In this document: positions 1 through 7,942 of the stretch, one piece after another
Layout of the letters: each line of letters opens with the position of its first letter
How positions within the stretch are numbered: the first letter of the stretch is position 1
Source of the DNA: CBDCGV01 sp965216955
GTDB lineage: Bacteria; Bacteroidota; Bacteroidia; Chitinophagales; JADIYW01
Assembly (NCBI GenBank): GCA_965216955.1
Contig: CBDCGV010000002.1
Span: 259,126 to 323,125 of the forward strand
Direction of reading: 5' to 3'
Length of the DNA stretch: 64,000 nt
The notes under the pieces: model-generated
Database searches by the model: none
What the model was told of the DNA's origin: nothing
Seen by the model: the letters and a program-made list of their open reading frames with translations, nothing else
Made by a program: the position numbers and the translations under genes

Positions 1-1
1 A

Positions 2-793
2 CATTTGGATAATGATCGTATCGCTTACTTACAAGAACGCTCTTCGCAGATTAACAGGTTATATCAAAAACATCAAGTCTCAACAGTTGAAGATCTCATA
101 TCTGTTCAAAATACATTAGAATCAAAATTTAAAACCAGCGATGAACTACAGGTGCAATTAGAAACCCTAAAAAGAAAACAAGAAACCATAAAAGAGAAAT
201 GTTATCAACTAGCCACTACGCTTTCCCAAAGAAGAACCAAAAACTTCACCTCAATAAAGGAGAAAGTCAATGAAACATTAAAAGTTATTGGAATGCCTTA
301 TGCCCAAATTAACATTTCAAAAGAAGAAAGAAATTCGTTAAATAATTTTGGAATAGACAATATAGAATTACTGTTCTCACCTAATAAAGGTGCTGCATTT
401 TCCACCTTGCAGAAAGTAGGTTCGGGAGGAGAAAAGTCAAGGCTAATGCTCGCCTTTCAATCATTAATTGCTTCCTCAATGGTATTGCCTACTATGATTT
501 TTGATGAAATTGATACTGGCATCTCTGGAGAGATTGCCCTGAAAGTTGGAGACTTACTAAAAAAAATGGCCGCTAGCCATCAAATTATTTCTATAAGTCA
601 TCTACCGCAAATTGCAGCAAAAGCAGACGAGCATTTCTTTGTTCATAAAAATCAAGAAAAAGAAAAGGCATCCACCTCTATTAAATTACTAAACAAAAAG
701 GAAAGGCTCCAAGAAATAGCAACAATGCTTAGCGGAAAAAACCCTGGAAAAGCTGCAATAAAAAATGCGGAAGAATTAATTACCTATAATTGA
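2..793 (+). CDS. recN: DNA repair protein RecN, C-terminal part (5' end outside window)
   Basis: This is the C-terminal half of RecN, an SMC-like cytoplasmic ATPase of recombinational double-strand break repair. The frame is open from the first bases of the window, so the N-terminal Walker A half lies outside; family members are about 550 residues and 263 are present. The first ~80 residues are helical and end the coiled coil. Then come the ABC signature VGSGGEKSRLMLAF (about residues 138-151), the Walker B segment MIFDEIDTGISG (about 166-177), and the H-loop region ISISHLPQIAAKADEHF (about 195-211). The end of the protein has the usual family form. The next gene starts 7 bp after the stop, so the two may share a transcript, although their functions are unrelated. 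Confidence 0.95.
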   Translation, partial: HLDNDRIAYLQERSSQINRLYQKHQVSTVEDLISVQNTLESKFKTSDELQVQLETLKRKQETIKEKCYQLATTLSQRRTKNFTSIKEKVNETLKVIGMPYAQINISKEERNSLNNFGIDNIELLFSPNKGAAFSTLQKVGSGGEKSRLMLAFQSLIASSMVLPTMIFDEIDTGISGEIALKVGDLLKKMAASHQIISISHLPQIAAKADEHFFVHKNQEKEKASTSIKLLNKKERLQEIATMLSGKNPGKAAIKNAEELITYN

Positions 794-800
794 AACAGCG

Positions 801-2024
801 ATGAGATTACTCAATCAATATATTCTGATAATATTTACTTTAATGATTATTACCTCCTGTAGCACAGAAGATACGGCCTCTAATCCGGAATTAAGCAGAG
901 AAAGAACCGTGTTTAAAACAGGTATCAGGTATGATAATGGTGAATATATTAGAGGCACTTTTCAACCTACCATTATTTCAACAAATTCTGGGAGCATTTT
1001 AATTTTTGCACAGGGGAGATTGGACAATAGTGAAGACAATACACATAAAACATTGATTTTTTCAAAATCAAATGATCTTGGAAAAACCTGGTCACCAACG
1101 ACATTTCTTACCAAGCCGGCTTATTTTTGGGGAGTTTGTGCGTTTTCCTTTTTAGATGATGTTTCAGGGAAAGAGAAAATTGTTGTGATGATGGCGATGA
1201 GTAAACCTAAAATGTTTGAGCGGTATTCCAATGAAGAATTACTTAAAGATTTTAATATAAATAGTGAGCATTACGACAATGATGATGCTGGCATACTCTA
1301 TCAGCTTACTTCTATTGACAATGGAAATACATGGACAAAAGAAGTGGTAAACGAAAACTTCCTGAACAATTTTGATAACAATGGAAACTACATAAGTTTT
1401 TTTAGCCCTGTTGGTCAGTGGAACGAAATCACTGAAGGGCCAAATAAAGGAAGGTTCTTAATTTGCGGCCCTGTCAAATCTGGCAAAGAACCAATCAAAG
1501 ACCCAGATGACATTTACGATTATGAAGGTAGTAACTCAACCATTATTTATAGTGACAATAAAGGAAAGTCCTGGCAACTGGGAGGAATGACTCCATATGG
1601 AGGAAATGAATCCTCTGTGGTAAGCATCAATGCCGGCAAAGACTTATTGATGATAAGAAGAAGAAATGATGACAGCCAATATAAACGTATCGCCAACTAT
1701 AGTTCTGATGGTGGGCAAACTTGGTCTGAAAATAAAGCCGTTCAAGACCTACCCTCTCCAAAGTGCTTAGGAGTTATGTTAGATGATGGGGATAAATTAA
1801 TTTATTCTACTCCAAAAACGACCTTACGAACCAAAGGTCGGATATTTTGTAGCTATGATGATGGAAACACATGGGTAGGAAAAACAATACATCCAGATTT
1901 ATTTTCTTACAGTGACATTGAACATATTAAAAATACAGATAAGTACATTGTAGCCTACTCACATGTTCACCATGGAGAATTCGGGTTGTGCGCGAGAACA
2001 TTTGATGAAAGTTGGCTACCATAA
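801..2024 (+). CDS. Secreted sialidase-like (BNR/Asp-box) lipoprotein
   Basis: This 407-residue protein begins with a lipoprotein signal peptide: a hydrophobic stretch followed by the lipobox IITSC, so the mature N-terminus would be Cys20. It carries five Asp-box motifs of the form S-x-D-x-G-x-x-W: SNDLGKTW, SIDNGNTW, SDNKGKSW, SSDGGQTW and SYDDGNTW. These mark a six-bladed beta-propeller of the sialidase/neuraminidase superfamily. Known relatives hydrolyse sialic acids or other exposed sugars, but many Asp-box propellers are only binding proteins. The catalytic arginine triad cannot be assigned by eye, so the substrate is unknown. The ATG at 801 lies 7 bp after recN and is the only start that keeps the whole signal peptide. 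Confidence 0.85.
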   Translation: MRLLNQYILIIFTLMIITSCSTEDTASNPELSRERTVFKTGIRYDNGEYIRGTFQPTIISTNSGSILIFAQGRLDNSEDNTHKTLIFSKSNDLGKTWSPTTFLTKPAYFWGVCAFSFLDDVSGKEKIVVMMAMSKPKMFERYSNEELLKDFNINSEHYDNDDAGILYQLTSIDNGNTWTKEVVNENFLNNFDNNGNYISFFSPVGQWNEITEGPNKGRFLICGPVKSGKEPIKDPDDIYDYEGSNSTIIYSDNKGKSWQLGGMTPYGGNESSVVSINAGKDLLMIRRRNDDSQYKRIANYSSDGGQTWSENKAVQDLPSPKCLGVMLDDGDKLIYSTPKTTLRTKGRIFCSYDDGNTWVGKTIHPDLFSYSDIEHIKNTDKYIVAYSHVHHGEFGLCARTFDESWLP

Positions 2025-2093
2025 TTACCTATAATTGGCCTATATTTTAATGAGAAGATAAAATAGATATAAACAAATAGTAGGTTCGAATTA

Positions 2094-3959
2094 ATGAAAA
2101 AGATATTAGGAATATCCGCATTCTATCATGATTCAGCTGCAGCGCTTATCATAAATGGAGAGATAATTGCCGCAGCTCAGGAGGAGCGTTTTACACGTGA
2201 AAAACATACTCCTGACTTTCCTGTTGAATCAATAAAATATTGCTTAAAAGAGGGAGGACTAGAGATAGATGAATTAGATGCTATTGTTTTTTATGACAAA
2301 CCTTTACTAAAATTTGAAAGGCTTCTACAAACCTATTATACCTTTGCTCCTAAAGGAATTAGGTCGTTTTTAAAAGCCATGCCTATATGGATAAAAGAAA
2401 AGATTTTTTTAAGAAGACTTATCAATGGTGGTTTAAAAAAAGTTGGAAAATATGATAAAAATAAAACGCCCATCTTGTTTCCAGAACACCACTTATCTCA
2501 TGCCGCAAGTGCATTTTTCCCCTCTCCTTTTGAAAGCGCAGCTATCTTAACAATTGATGGGGTTGGAGAATGGTGTACCGCATCTATCTGTTTGGGAAAG
2601 AAAGAACAAATTTCAATATTGAAAGAAATGAAATTCCCTAATTCGGTGGGTTTACTTTATAGTGCATTTACATATTTTCTCGGTTTTAAAGTAAACTCAG
2701 GCGAATACAAATTAATGGGACTTGCGCCTTATGGTAATCCAGAAGCCGAAGGAACCTCGAAATTTGTAACAATTATTAAAAACAACTTAGTAGACATCAA
2801 GGACGATGGTTCCATTTTGCTTAAGCAATCATACTTTAATTATGCCACCGGCCTTACGATGGTAAAGGATAAAAAATGGGAAAAACTTTTTGGTTTTAAA
2901 CGCAGGCAACCTGAATCCGAATTAAAACAAGAACATTGTGATCTTGCATTGGCGATTCAACAGGTTACCGAAGAAATTGTTCTTAAAATGGCTGTGGAAG
3001 CCAAACGAATTACAAACTCAGATTACTTATGCTTATCGGGTGGTGTTGCTCTTAATTGCGTTGCAAATGGAAAACTACTTAAGAAAAATATATTTAAAGA
3101 TATTTATATACCCCCTGCCGCTGGTGATGCAGGAGGGGCTTTAGGAGCTGCCCTTACTATAAATCATATGTACTTTAAAGAAGAACGAAAAATCAATTAT
3201 GATTTTGACTTATTCAAAGGTTCATATCTAGGTCCAGAATTTTCAAATGGAGAAATCCAGATAATGAATAAAAGAATGAAAGCTGTTTCTAAGCATCATC
3301 AAGAATTTTCTACATTATCTGAATTTATTGCTTCAAAATTATCCGAAGGAAGTATTATTGGATGGTTTCAAGGAAGAATGGAGTTTGGGCCCAGAGCACT
3401 GGGAAACAGAAGTATTCTTGGCGATCCACGCATTCCGGAGATGCAAAAAAAAATGAACTTAAAAATCAAATATCGGGAAGGGTTCAGACCCTTTGCACCT
3501 TCAGTGCTTTCTGAAAAATGTGCTGAATATTTTGATATTGAAGCAAAATCCCCCTATATGCTAATGGTTGCTCCTGTAAAAGAAAAAAGAAGAAAAAAAT
3601 TGCCTGATAATTATCATAGCTTATCACTTTGGGAAAAACTATACTTTGAACGTAGTGATATACAGTCAATTACTCATTCGGACTTTTCTGCTCGAATTCA
3701 AACCGTACATAAAGAGACAAATCCAAGGTACTGGGAATTGATTAATACTTTTTATGAGCAAACCGATTGTGGTTTAATTATTAATACAAGTTTTAACGTA
3801 CGTGGTGAACCGATTGTGTGTACTCCATATGATGCTTACCGTTGTTTCATGAGTACTGAAATGGATTATTTAGTAATTAATGACTTTGTATATTGTAAAA
3901 CGGAACAACCCGATTGGAAAAATAAAGAAAAATGGATGGTAAAATTCAAAATGGATTAA
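2094..3959 (+). CDS. Carbamoyltransferase, NodU/CmcH family
   Basis: This 621-residue cytoplasmic protein is a full-length NodU/CmcH/TobZ-type O-carbamoyltransferase. These enzymes use carbamoyl phosphate and ATP to carbamoylate a hydroxyl group on a sugar or antibiotic. The N-terminal Kae1-like domain starts ILGISAFYHDSAAALI and contains EEKH-type and PEHHLSHAASAFFPSPF (about residues 130-146) metal/nucleotide motifs, then TIDGVGEW. The C-terminal domain has the hallmark EFGPRALGNRSILGDPR at about residues 430-447 and the NTSFNVRGEPIVCTP motif near the end. No glycosyltransferase or biosynthetic cluster surrounds it, so the acceptor is unknown. In Bacteroidota such genes often modify surface glycans; applying that here is inference. 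Confidence 0.93.
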   Translation: MKKILGISAFYHDSAAALIINGEIIAAAQEERFTREKHTPDFPVESIKYCLKEGGLEIDELDAIVFYDKPLLKFERLLQTYYTFAPKGIRSFLKAMPIWIKEKIFLRRLINGGLKKVGKYDKNKTPILFPEHHLSHAASAFFPSPFESAAILTIDGVGEWCTASICLGKKEQISILKEMKFPNSVGLLYSAFTYFLGFKVNSGEYKLMGLAPYGNPEAEGTSKFVTIIKNNLVDIKDDGSILLKQSYFNYATGLTMVKDKKWEKLFGFKRRQPESELKQEHCDLALAIQQVTEEIVLKMAVEAKRITNSDYLCLSGGVALNCVANGKLLKKNIFKDIYIPPAAGDAGGALGAALTINHMYFKEERKINYDFDLFKGSYLGPEFSNGEIQIMNKRMKAVSKHHQEFSTLSEFIASKLSEGSIIGWFQGRMEFGPRALGNRSILGDPRIPEMQKKMNLKIKYREGFRPFAPSVLSEKCAEYFDIEAKSPYMLMVAPVKEKRRKKLPDNYHSLSLWEKLYFERSDIQSITHSDFSARIQTVHKETNPRYWELINTFYEQTDCGLIINTSFNVRGEPIVCTPYDAYRCFMSTEMDYLVINDFVYCKTEQPDWKNKEKWMVKFKMD

Positions 3960-3998
3960 TAAAAAACAATGAACTCAAAATGATTGAAAAGCCAGTCG

Positions 3999-4026
3999 TT
4001 ATATAGCTGTTTAATTAGCTATATAA
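3999..4026. terminator. Possible bidirectional terminator hairpin
   Basis: A perfect 10-bp inverted repeat (TTATATAGCT, 8-base loop, AGCTATATAA) lies between the convergent carbamoyltransferase and HxlR genes. The stem is AT-rich and no strong T-tract follows, so this is a weak prediction. Confidence 0.4.
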
Positions 4027-4045
4027 AAGTTAAAACCAAACATTA

Positions 4046-4378
4046 CTAAGATTGATTCTCTACTACAAAATTTCCCCAATCTGCAATTGATTTAATTAGA
4101 GGAACCAATGTTCTCCCAAATTTAGTTAAGGAATATTCAACTTTTAATGGAGGCTTTGAAGTATAGACCTTTCGTTTGATTAACCCATCATTTTCCATTG
4201 TTTTCAATTGTAAACTCAAAGTACGTTCTGTTACGGTAGGCATTTTCTTTTTTAATTCATTGTATCGTAAAGATTCTTCAATCAAATAATATAGAATAAC
4301 TGTTTTCCATTTACCACCAATAATACCCATGGTTAAACTCGTACAACAAGGATATTCCTTTCCATTAAACTTATACAT
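4046..4378 (-). CDS. HxlR-family winged-helix transcriptional regulator
   Basis: This 110-residue protein is a typical HxlR/HypR-type MarR-superfamily regulator. It has the pattern CCTSLTMGIIGGKWKTVILYYL at its start, RYNELKKKMPTVTERTLSLQLK in the recognition-helix region, and ENDGLIKR followed by a wing and VEYSLTKFGRTL. The two adjacent cysteines at residues 11-12 match the position of the redox-sensing cysteine of HypR, which suggests sensing of electrophiles or oxidants. It is divergent from a nitroreductase gene 97 bp away. This arrangement is standard for a regulator that controls its neighbour, and the space between them contains clear dyads. Effector and direction of control are inferred. 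Confidence 0.92.
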   Translation of the reverse strand: MYKFNGKEYPCCTSLTMGIIGGKWKTVILYYLIEESLRYNELKKKMPTVTERTLSLQLKTMENDGLIKRKVYTSKPPLKVEYSLTKFGRTLVPLIKSIADWGNFVVENQS

Positions 4379-4414
4379 AATCTCAAAAAATTATACTATA
4401 CTTTTTGACCGTTA

Positions 4415-4445
4415 TTGCAAAGATAAGCAACTATAGTTATGTTTG
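4415..4445 (+). promoter_or_regulatory. Bacteroidota-type promoter of the nitroreductase gene
   Basis: The -7 element TATGTTTG at 4438-4445 fits the Bacteroidota consensus TAnnTTTG exactly. A TTG at 4415-4417 stands 20 bases upstream in the -33 position. The nitroreductase ATG follows 30 bases after the -7 box. On the other strand TATCTTTG (4425 to 4418) would serve the regulator gene, so the two promoters overlap head to head. Confidence 0.65.
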
Positions 4446-4465
4446 CTACTATAAAATCTATAGTA
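4429..4465. promoter_or_regulatory. Putative HxlR operators
   Basis: Two dyads lie in the divergent promoter region. The first is the perfect palindrome AACTATAGTT at 4429-4438, between the -33 and -7 boxes. The second is TACTATA-N5-TATAGTA at 4447-4465, just after the -7 box. They share the half-site ACTATA, which also recurs near 4394 (TACTATAC) close to the regulator start. Their placement suits repression of the nitroreductase promoter. Confidence 0.55.
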
Positions 4466-4475
4466 AAAATATATA

Positions 4476-5087
4476 ATGAATACACCAAATATTTTAAAAG
4501 AAGATATTATTAATGCATTTCAATTCAGACATGCAACAAAGGAGTTTGATGCAACAAAAAAAGTATCTGATGAAGATATAAACTTCATTTTACAAACTGC
4601 AAATTTATCTCCAAGTTCATTTGGATTTGAGCCTTGGCATTTTGTTGTAGTTCAAGATAAAGAACTACGTGAGTTACTAAAACCTGTTGCTTGGGGTGCC
4701 CCACTAAAATTAGATACGGCAAGTCATTTTATTTTAGGTTTAACCATGAAGGCGCCAATGACTAAATGGGATTCAGATTATATCACGCATATGATGAAGG
4801 ATATAAAACAGTTTCCAGCGGATGTAGTAGAAACATATTCTAAATTTTATAGAGAATTTCAAGAACGAGATTTTGATTTAGATACGGATAAAAAACTTTT
4901 TGATTGGGCAGCAAAACAATGTTACATTGCTTTAGGAAATATGATAACAGCAGCAGCTCTAACTGGAATTGATAGTTGTCCTATAGAAGGATTCCATCAA
5001 GAAAAGGCTGAGAAATTATTGGAAGAAAAATTTAATATTGATACTGAAAAATATGGATTATCATATATGGTAGCCTTTTGGTTATAG
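4476..5087 (+). CDS. NAD(P)H-dependent FMN nitroreductase family protein
   Basis: This 203-residue protein belongs to the NfsB/YfkO-like nitroreductases, homodimeric flavoenzymes of the cytoplasm that reduce nitro groups, quinones or other electrophiles with NAD(P)H. Supporting features are the N-terminal FMN-binding FRHATKEFD segment, LQTANLSPSSFGFEPWHFVV (about residues 37-56), QCYIALGNMITAAALTGIDSCPIEGF (FMN and dimer contact region), and the C-terminal YGLSYMVAFW, where family members usually end with a GYR-x5-K-type strand. The length is normal for the family. The divergent HxlR gene and its operators suggest induction by toxic electrophiles. The physiological substrate is not known. Confidence 0.92.
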   Translation: MNTPNILKEDIINAFQFRHATKEFDATKKVSDEDINFILQTANLSPSSFGFEPWHFVVVQDKELRELLKPVAWGAPLKLDTASHFILGLTMKAPMTKWDSDYITHMMKDIKQFPADVVETYSKFYREFQERDFDLDTDKKLFDWAAKQCYIALGNMITAAALTGIDSCPIEGFHQEKAEKLLEEKFNIDTEKYGLSYMVAFWL

Positions 5088-5191
5088 AAAAGGAGCTCCT
5101 CCTTTTCCAAAATCAAGAAGAAATATTGATCAGATTGTAACCTGGAAATAAGGCATAAAGCAAATTAAACTTTGTAGCTAATAGACTCTAG

Positions 5192-5222
5192 ATCCCAAAG
5201 CATTTTGTTTTGGGATTTTTTT
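5192..5222 (+). terminator. Rho-independent terminator after the nitroreductase gene
   Basis: The 8-bp stem ATCCCAAA / TTTGGGAT with a 9-base loop is followed directly by a run of seven T. It lies about 105 bp after the nitroreductase stop and before the methyltransferase gene. Confidence 0.75.
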
Positions 5223-5242
5223 GTTATTTAGCTTAAAATAAA

Positions 5243-5995
5243 ATGACAGAATTAGAGCTAATAATTAACCTTCATAAAAATTCAGAAAGACAAGGTCCAG
5301 GAAGTCAAAATGAAACGCTGAAGGCCCTTAATTTAATGAATTTATCAAGCGACCGAAAATTAAAAATAGCAGACATTGGATGCGGTTCCGGGGGACAAAC
5401 AATTACACTCGCACAGCATATAAACGGACAAATAACAGCAATTGACTTATTTCCTGAATTTTTGGATGAATTAAACAAAAAATCTCAAAAATTAGGATTA
5501 ACAAAAAAAATTACAACCCTTCAAAAATCAATGGAAGACTTAACATTCAACGATGAAGCACTCGATATTATTTGGGCAGAGGGCTCCATTTACAATATTG
5601 GATTTGAGAGAGGAATCAAGAAATGGAAAGACTATTTGAAAGTAGGTGGCTACCTGGCAGTAAGTGAAATTACCTGGATCACTAATACAAGGCCCAAAGA
5701 AATTGAAACATTTTGGACAACTGAATATCCAGAAATTGATACTGCTTCAAACAAAATCAGGATTTTAGAAAATAATGGATACTCGCTAATTGGCTATTTC
5801 TATTTAACTCAGAATAGTTGGATCGAGAACTATTACAAACCAATGCAAGAACGATTTGAGGTATTCTTAAAACGAAACGACAATACGGAACTTGCAAAAA
5901 AAATTGTTGAAGAAAATAAGACCGAAATCAATTTGTACATGAAATTTAAGGACTATTATAGCTATGGATTTTACATAGCTCAAAAAAGTAAATAA
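5243..5995 (+). CDS. Class I SAM-dependent methyltransferase
   Basis: This 250-residue cytoplasmic protein has the Rossmann-fold methyltransferase signature. Motif I is KIADIGCGSGGQTITLA (about residues 41-57), followed by the acidic ITAIDLFPEFLDEL that binds the SAM ribose. Later come the motif IV-like LDIIWAEGSIYNIGFE and VGGYLAVSEITW. The overall form resembles small-molecule methyltransferases of the UbiE/Methyltransf_11 group found singly in Bacteroidota. The acceptor cannot be read from the sequence. The gene sits alone between a terminator and a DUF2071 gene 96 bp downstream. Confidence 0.85.
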   Translation: MTELELIINLHKNSERQGPGSQNETLKALNLMNLSSDRKLKIADIGCGSGGQTITLAQHINGQITAIDLFPEFLDELNKKSQKLGLTKKITTLQKSMEDLTFNDEALDIIWAEGSIYNIGFERGIKKWKDYLKVGGYLAVSEITWITNTRPKEIETFWTTEYPEIDTASNKIRILENNGYSLIGYFYLTQNSWIENYYKPMQERFEVFLKRNDNTELAKKIVEENKTEINLYMKFKDYYSYGFYIAQKSK

Positions 5996-6091
5996 AAAAG
6001 ACAGGATGCAACAATGTACAATATAAATTCAGTATACTCACTGCTTTTCGTCAAACACTGGGTATCTATCCTATAATCTATCTAAGTTTAA

Positions 6092-6850
6092 ATGACTATC
6101 CAAGAAATATTAAATAAAACGGAGCATAGACCTTGGAAAATTCCAAATGAAAACTGGAAGTTTTACCAGGAATGGAATGATGCAATATTCTTGCATTGGC
6201 AAGTTGATCTAACAAAACTAAGAGAACTTGTTCCCAAAGAATTAGAGATTGATCTTTTCAATGGAAATCCTTGGGTATCTATGGTAGCATTTACCATGGA
6301 GAAGGTTAGACCAAAGAACCTACCAGCGTTCTCTCCTATTTCCAACTTTGACGAAATTAATATTAGGACATATGTTAAATCAAATAATAAGGCTGGAGTT
6401 TATTTTTTGAGTATTGAGGCCGGATCAAATTTATCCTGCAAAATTGCTAAAGCCATTTCAGAACTTCCTTATCGTTATTCAAAAGTTAATCGAAATGAAG
6501 GATTGTTTGAATCTTCTAATCCAAAATTTGGTGACAGACTAACACTTGAATATCAAATTGGAAATACAAAGAACAATAAAACTGAACTTGATAAATGGTT
6601 AACAGAAAGATATGCTCTATTTCAAGATACGAGTCAATCAATTAATGAATTCGAAATTCATCATTTAGAGTGGCCAATAGATGAAATTAAATTAAAAGAT
6701 ATTAAATCTTTATTATCCAAGATTTTGAAAAACCTAATAACTAATAACCCCCAATTATCACATTATTCTAAAGGCGTAAAAGTAATTGCATGGGGAAAGA
6801 ATAAGACCTACAAAATAAAACTACCCTCAGGTAATGAAAATAACAGCTAA
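6092..6850 (+). CDS. DUF2071 (YqjF-like) family protein
   Basis: This 252-residue protein matches the DUF2071/YqjF family. It has FLHWQVDLTKLRELVPKELEID (about residues 33-54), then GNPWVSMVAFTMEKVRPKNLP and INIRTYVKSNNKAGVYFLSIEAGS, the usual conserved strands of the acetoacetate-decarboxylase-like fold. No enzymatic activity is established for the family and the catalytic lysine of acetoacetate decarboxylase is not evident. The length is normal. It is transcribed as a single gene; the next gene downstream is convergent. Confidence 0.85.
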   Translation: MTIQEILNKTEHRPWKIPNENWKFYQEWNDAIFLHWQVDLTKLRELVPKELEIDLFNGNPWVSMVAFTMEKVRPKNLPAFSPISNFDEINIRTYVKSNNKAGVYFLSIEAGSNLSCKIAKAISELPYRYSKVNRNEGLFESSNPKFGDRLTLEYQIGNTKNNKTELDKWLTERYALFQDTSQSINEFEIHHLEWPIDEIKLKDIKSLLSKILKNLITNNPQLSHYSKGVKVIAWGKNKTYKIKLPSGNENNS

Positions 6851-7021
6851 AAAAGTGCTATAAAATTGTCTCTTAAGGACAATGTATATTCCCCCCCCTT
6901 TAATCAATTCTCAAAATAATATGGGTAAACATCTCCCTCAGGTGCATGGCAACCTCCTGCCAGTTCCTCACTAAATTCAACCAATTGTTGTACCCAAGTA
7001 ATTACTGGATCTTTAATTCTT

Positions 7022-7714
7022 CTAAATCATCTCTGATAAATCTTCATCATTATTCGCCGCTTCTTCCATCCAATCAGCAAATAAATTAATCCTTCCTGTT
7101 CCATTTCCAAGCCCGGGCACTCTCGTAGATAACCTTTCCACATTATCTCCCAAGGCCCAGTAATCTTCATAATCCCATACTCCATCTTCTCCAGGCCCCA
7201 TTGGCAATAGGCTTTCAAAATCAGACCATGCTTCAATAAATGTAATCTCGCCCTGATCATTGAATACAAACTCTTCATAAATAGGACATTGCTCTCCACT
7301 ATAGTTGAAAATCACATGGCATCTACAAAAAGGTTGTTCTTCAAAAAACCGACAATCAATTGTATCATAGCTTGTTGGATTTAACTTCAAAAGAATATCT
7401 GATATAATCATAAAATCCCTTTTAAATCCAGTTAATAATAACCATGGGGGCCACTCCCACCTTACAACTAAATCTGAATAATTTGGAACTACATTTATCG
7501 GCACAGAAGATTCCATTGTAAGAAAGTATTTAACTCCTTGATCTATGTAATACTCGGGAGAAAACTTTGGTGTAAGACAAGTCGCTAATGCCGATTCTTG
7601 TCCGCAGTTTTGCTCTAAAGTATAGGGTAGATCCACATCCTCAACTCCAGATTCATCTTTAGAGCAACTCACTAATAAAAGAACAAAATAAAAGTGCAAA
7701 AAATACTTTAGCAT
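7022..7714 (-). CDS. Hypothetical lipoprotein, frameshifted near its C-terminus
   Basis: This 230-residue protein has a lipoprotein signal peptide (FYFVLLLVSC, Cys17) and no fold I recognise. It starts 5 bp after the second part of the GH5 gene, so the two form an operon and the protein may help in the same glycolipid or glycan task. The frame stops at TAG after SEMI. Removing one T from the TTT run at 7024-7026 continues the frame as RRIKDPVITWVQQLVEF to a natural-looking end at 6904. The intact gene would thus be 6904-7714, about 270 residues. The frameshift is either real decay or a sequencing indel; the neighbouring GH5 gene shows the same kind of defect. Confidence 0.7.
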   Translation of the reverse strand: MLKYFLHFYFVLLLVSCSKDESGVEDVDLPYTLEQNCGQESALATCLTPKFSPEYYIDQGVKYFLTMESSVPINVVPNYSDLVVRWEWPPWLLLTGFKRDFMIISDILLKLNPTSYDTIDCRFFEEQPFCRCHVIFNYSGEQCPIYEEFVFNDQGEITFIEAWSDFESLLPMGPGEDGVWDYEDYWALGDNVERLSTRVPGLGNGTGRINLFADWMEEAANNDEDLSEMI

Positions 7715-7719
7715 CTAAC

Positions 7720-7942
7720 TTATTTAGGTGAAATAATCACATGTAGTTCTACATGCTCATCACAACTTATTTTAACCAATTGTTTAACCTCGTCTCTTTC
7801 CATATTCCAATTATCAGTTCCATCAATAGTTAAGTCCCAACCATTTGGATAATGTCGATCTGGAACAAAAATTTCGGTTGGTGCATTGATATCAGCATTA
7901 TTGTTATAAGTTAACTCGAAAATTTTACTTTCGGGATCAAAA
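7720..7942 (-). pseudogene. C-terminal part of the GH5 enzyme, out of frame with the main part
   Basis: This segment encodes FDPESKIFELTYNNN, then EIFVPDRHYPNGW and a short beta-rich end. It resembles the C-terminal beta-sandwich of endoglycoceramidase-type GH5 enzymes, which usually continues from a sequence like GVPISFSFDPETK. The upstream frame ends IAGVPINFSF and this frame resumes with FDPESK, so the two join perfectly if one T is removed from the five-T run (five A at 7939-7943 on the given strand). The stop at 7937-7939 is created by this +1 shift. An ATG at 7992 lies in the same frame, but a separate start there is unlikely. Confidence 0.8.

Noticed and set aside
2938..3144. Small gene inside the carbamoyltransferase
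   Set aside because: It is an alternative frame within a well-supported full-length enzyme gene.
6891..6899. Run of eight C as a possible phase-variable tract
   Set aside because: It lies between convergent genes after a stop codon and changes no reading frame or visible promoter.
7027..7299. A 90-codon frame inside the lipoprotein gene
   Set aside because: It overlaps the lipoprotein in another frame, has no recognisable features, and the lipoprotein frame has a signal peptide and a continuing 3' frame.
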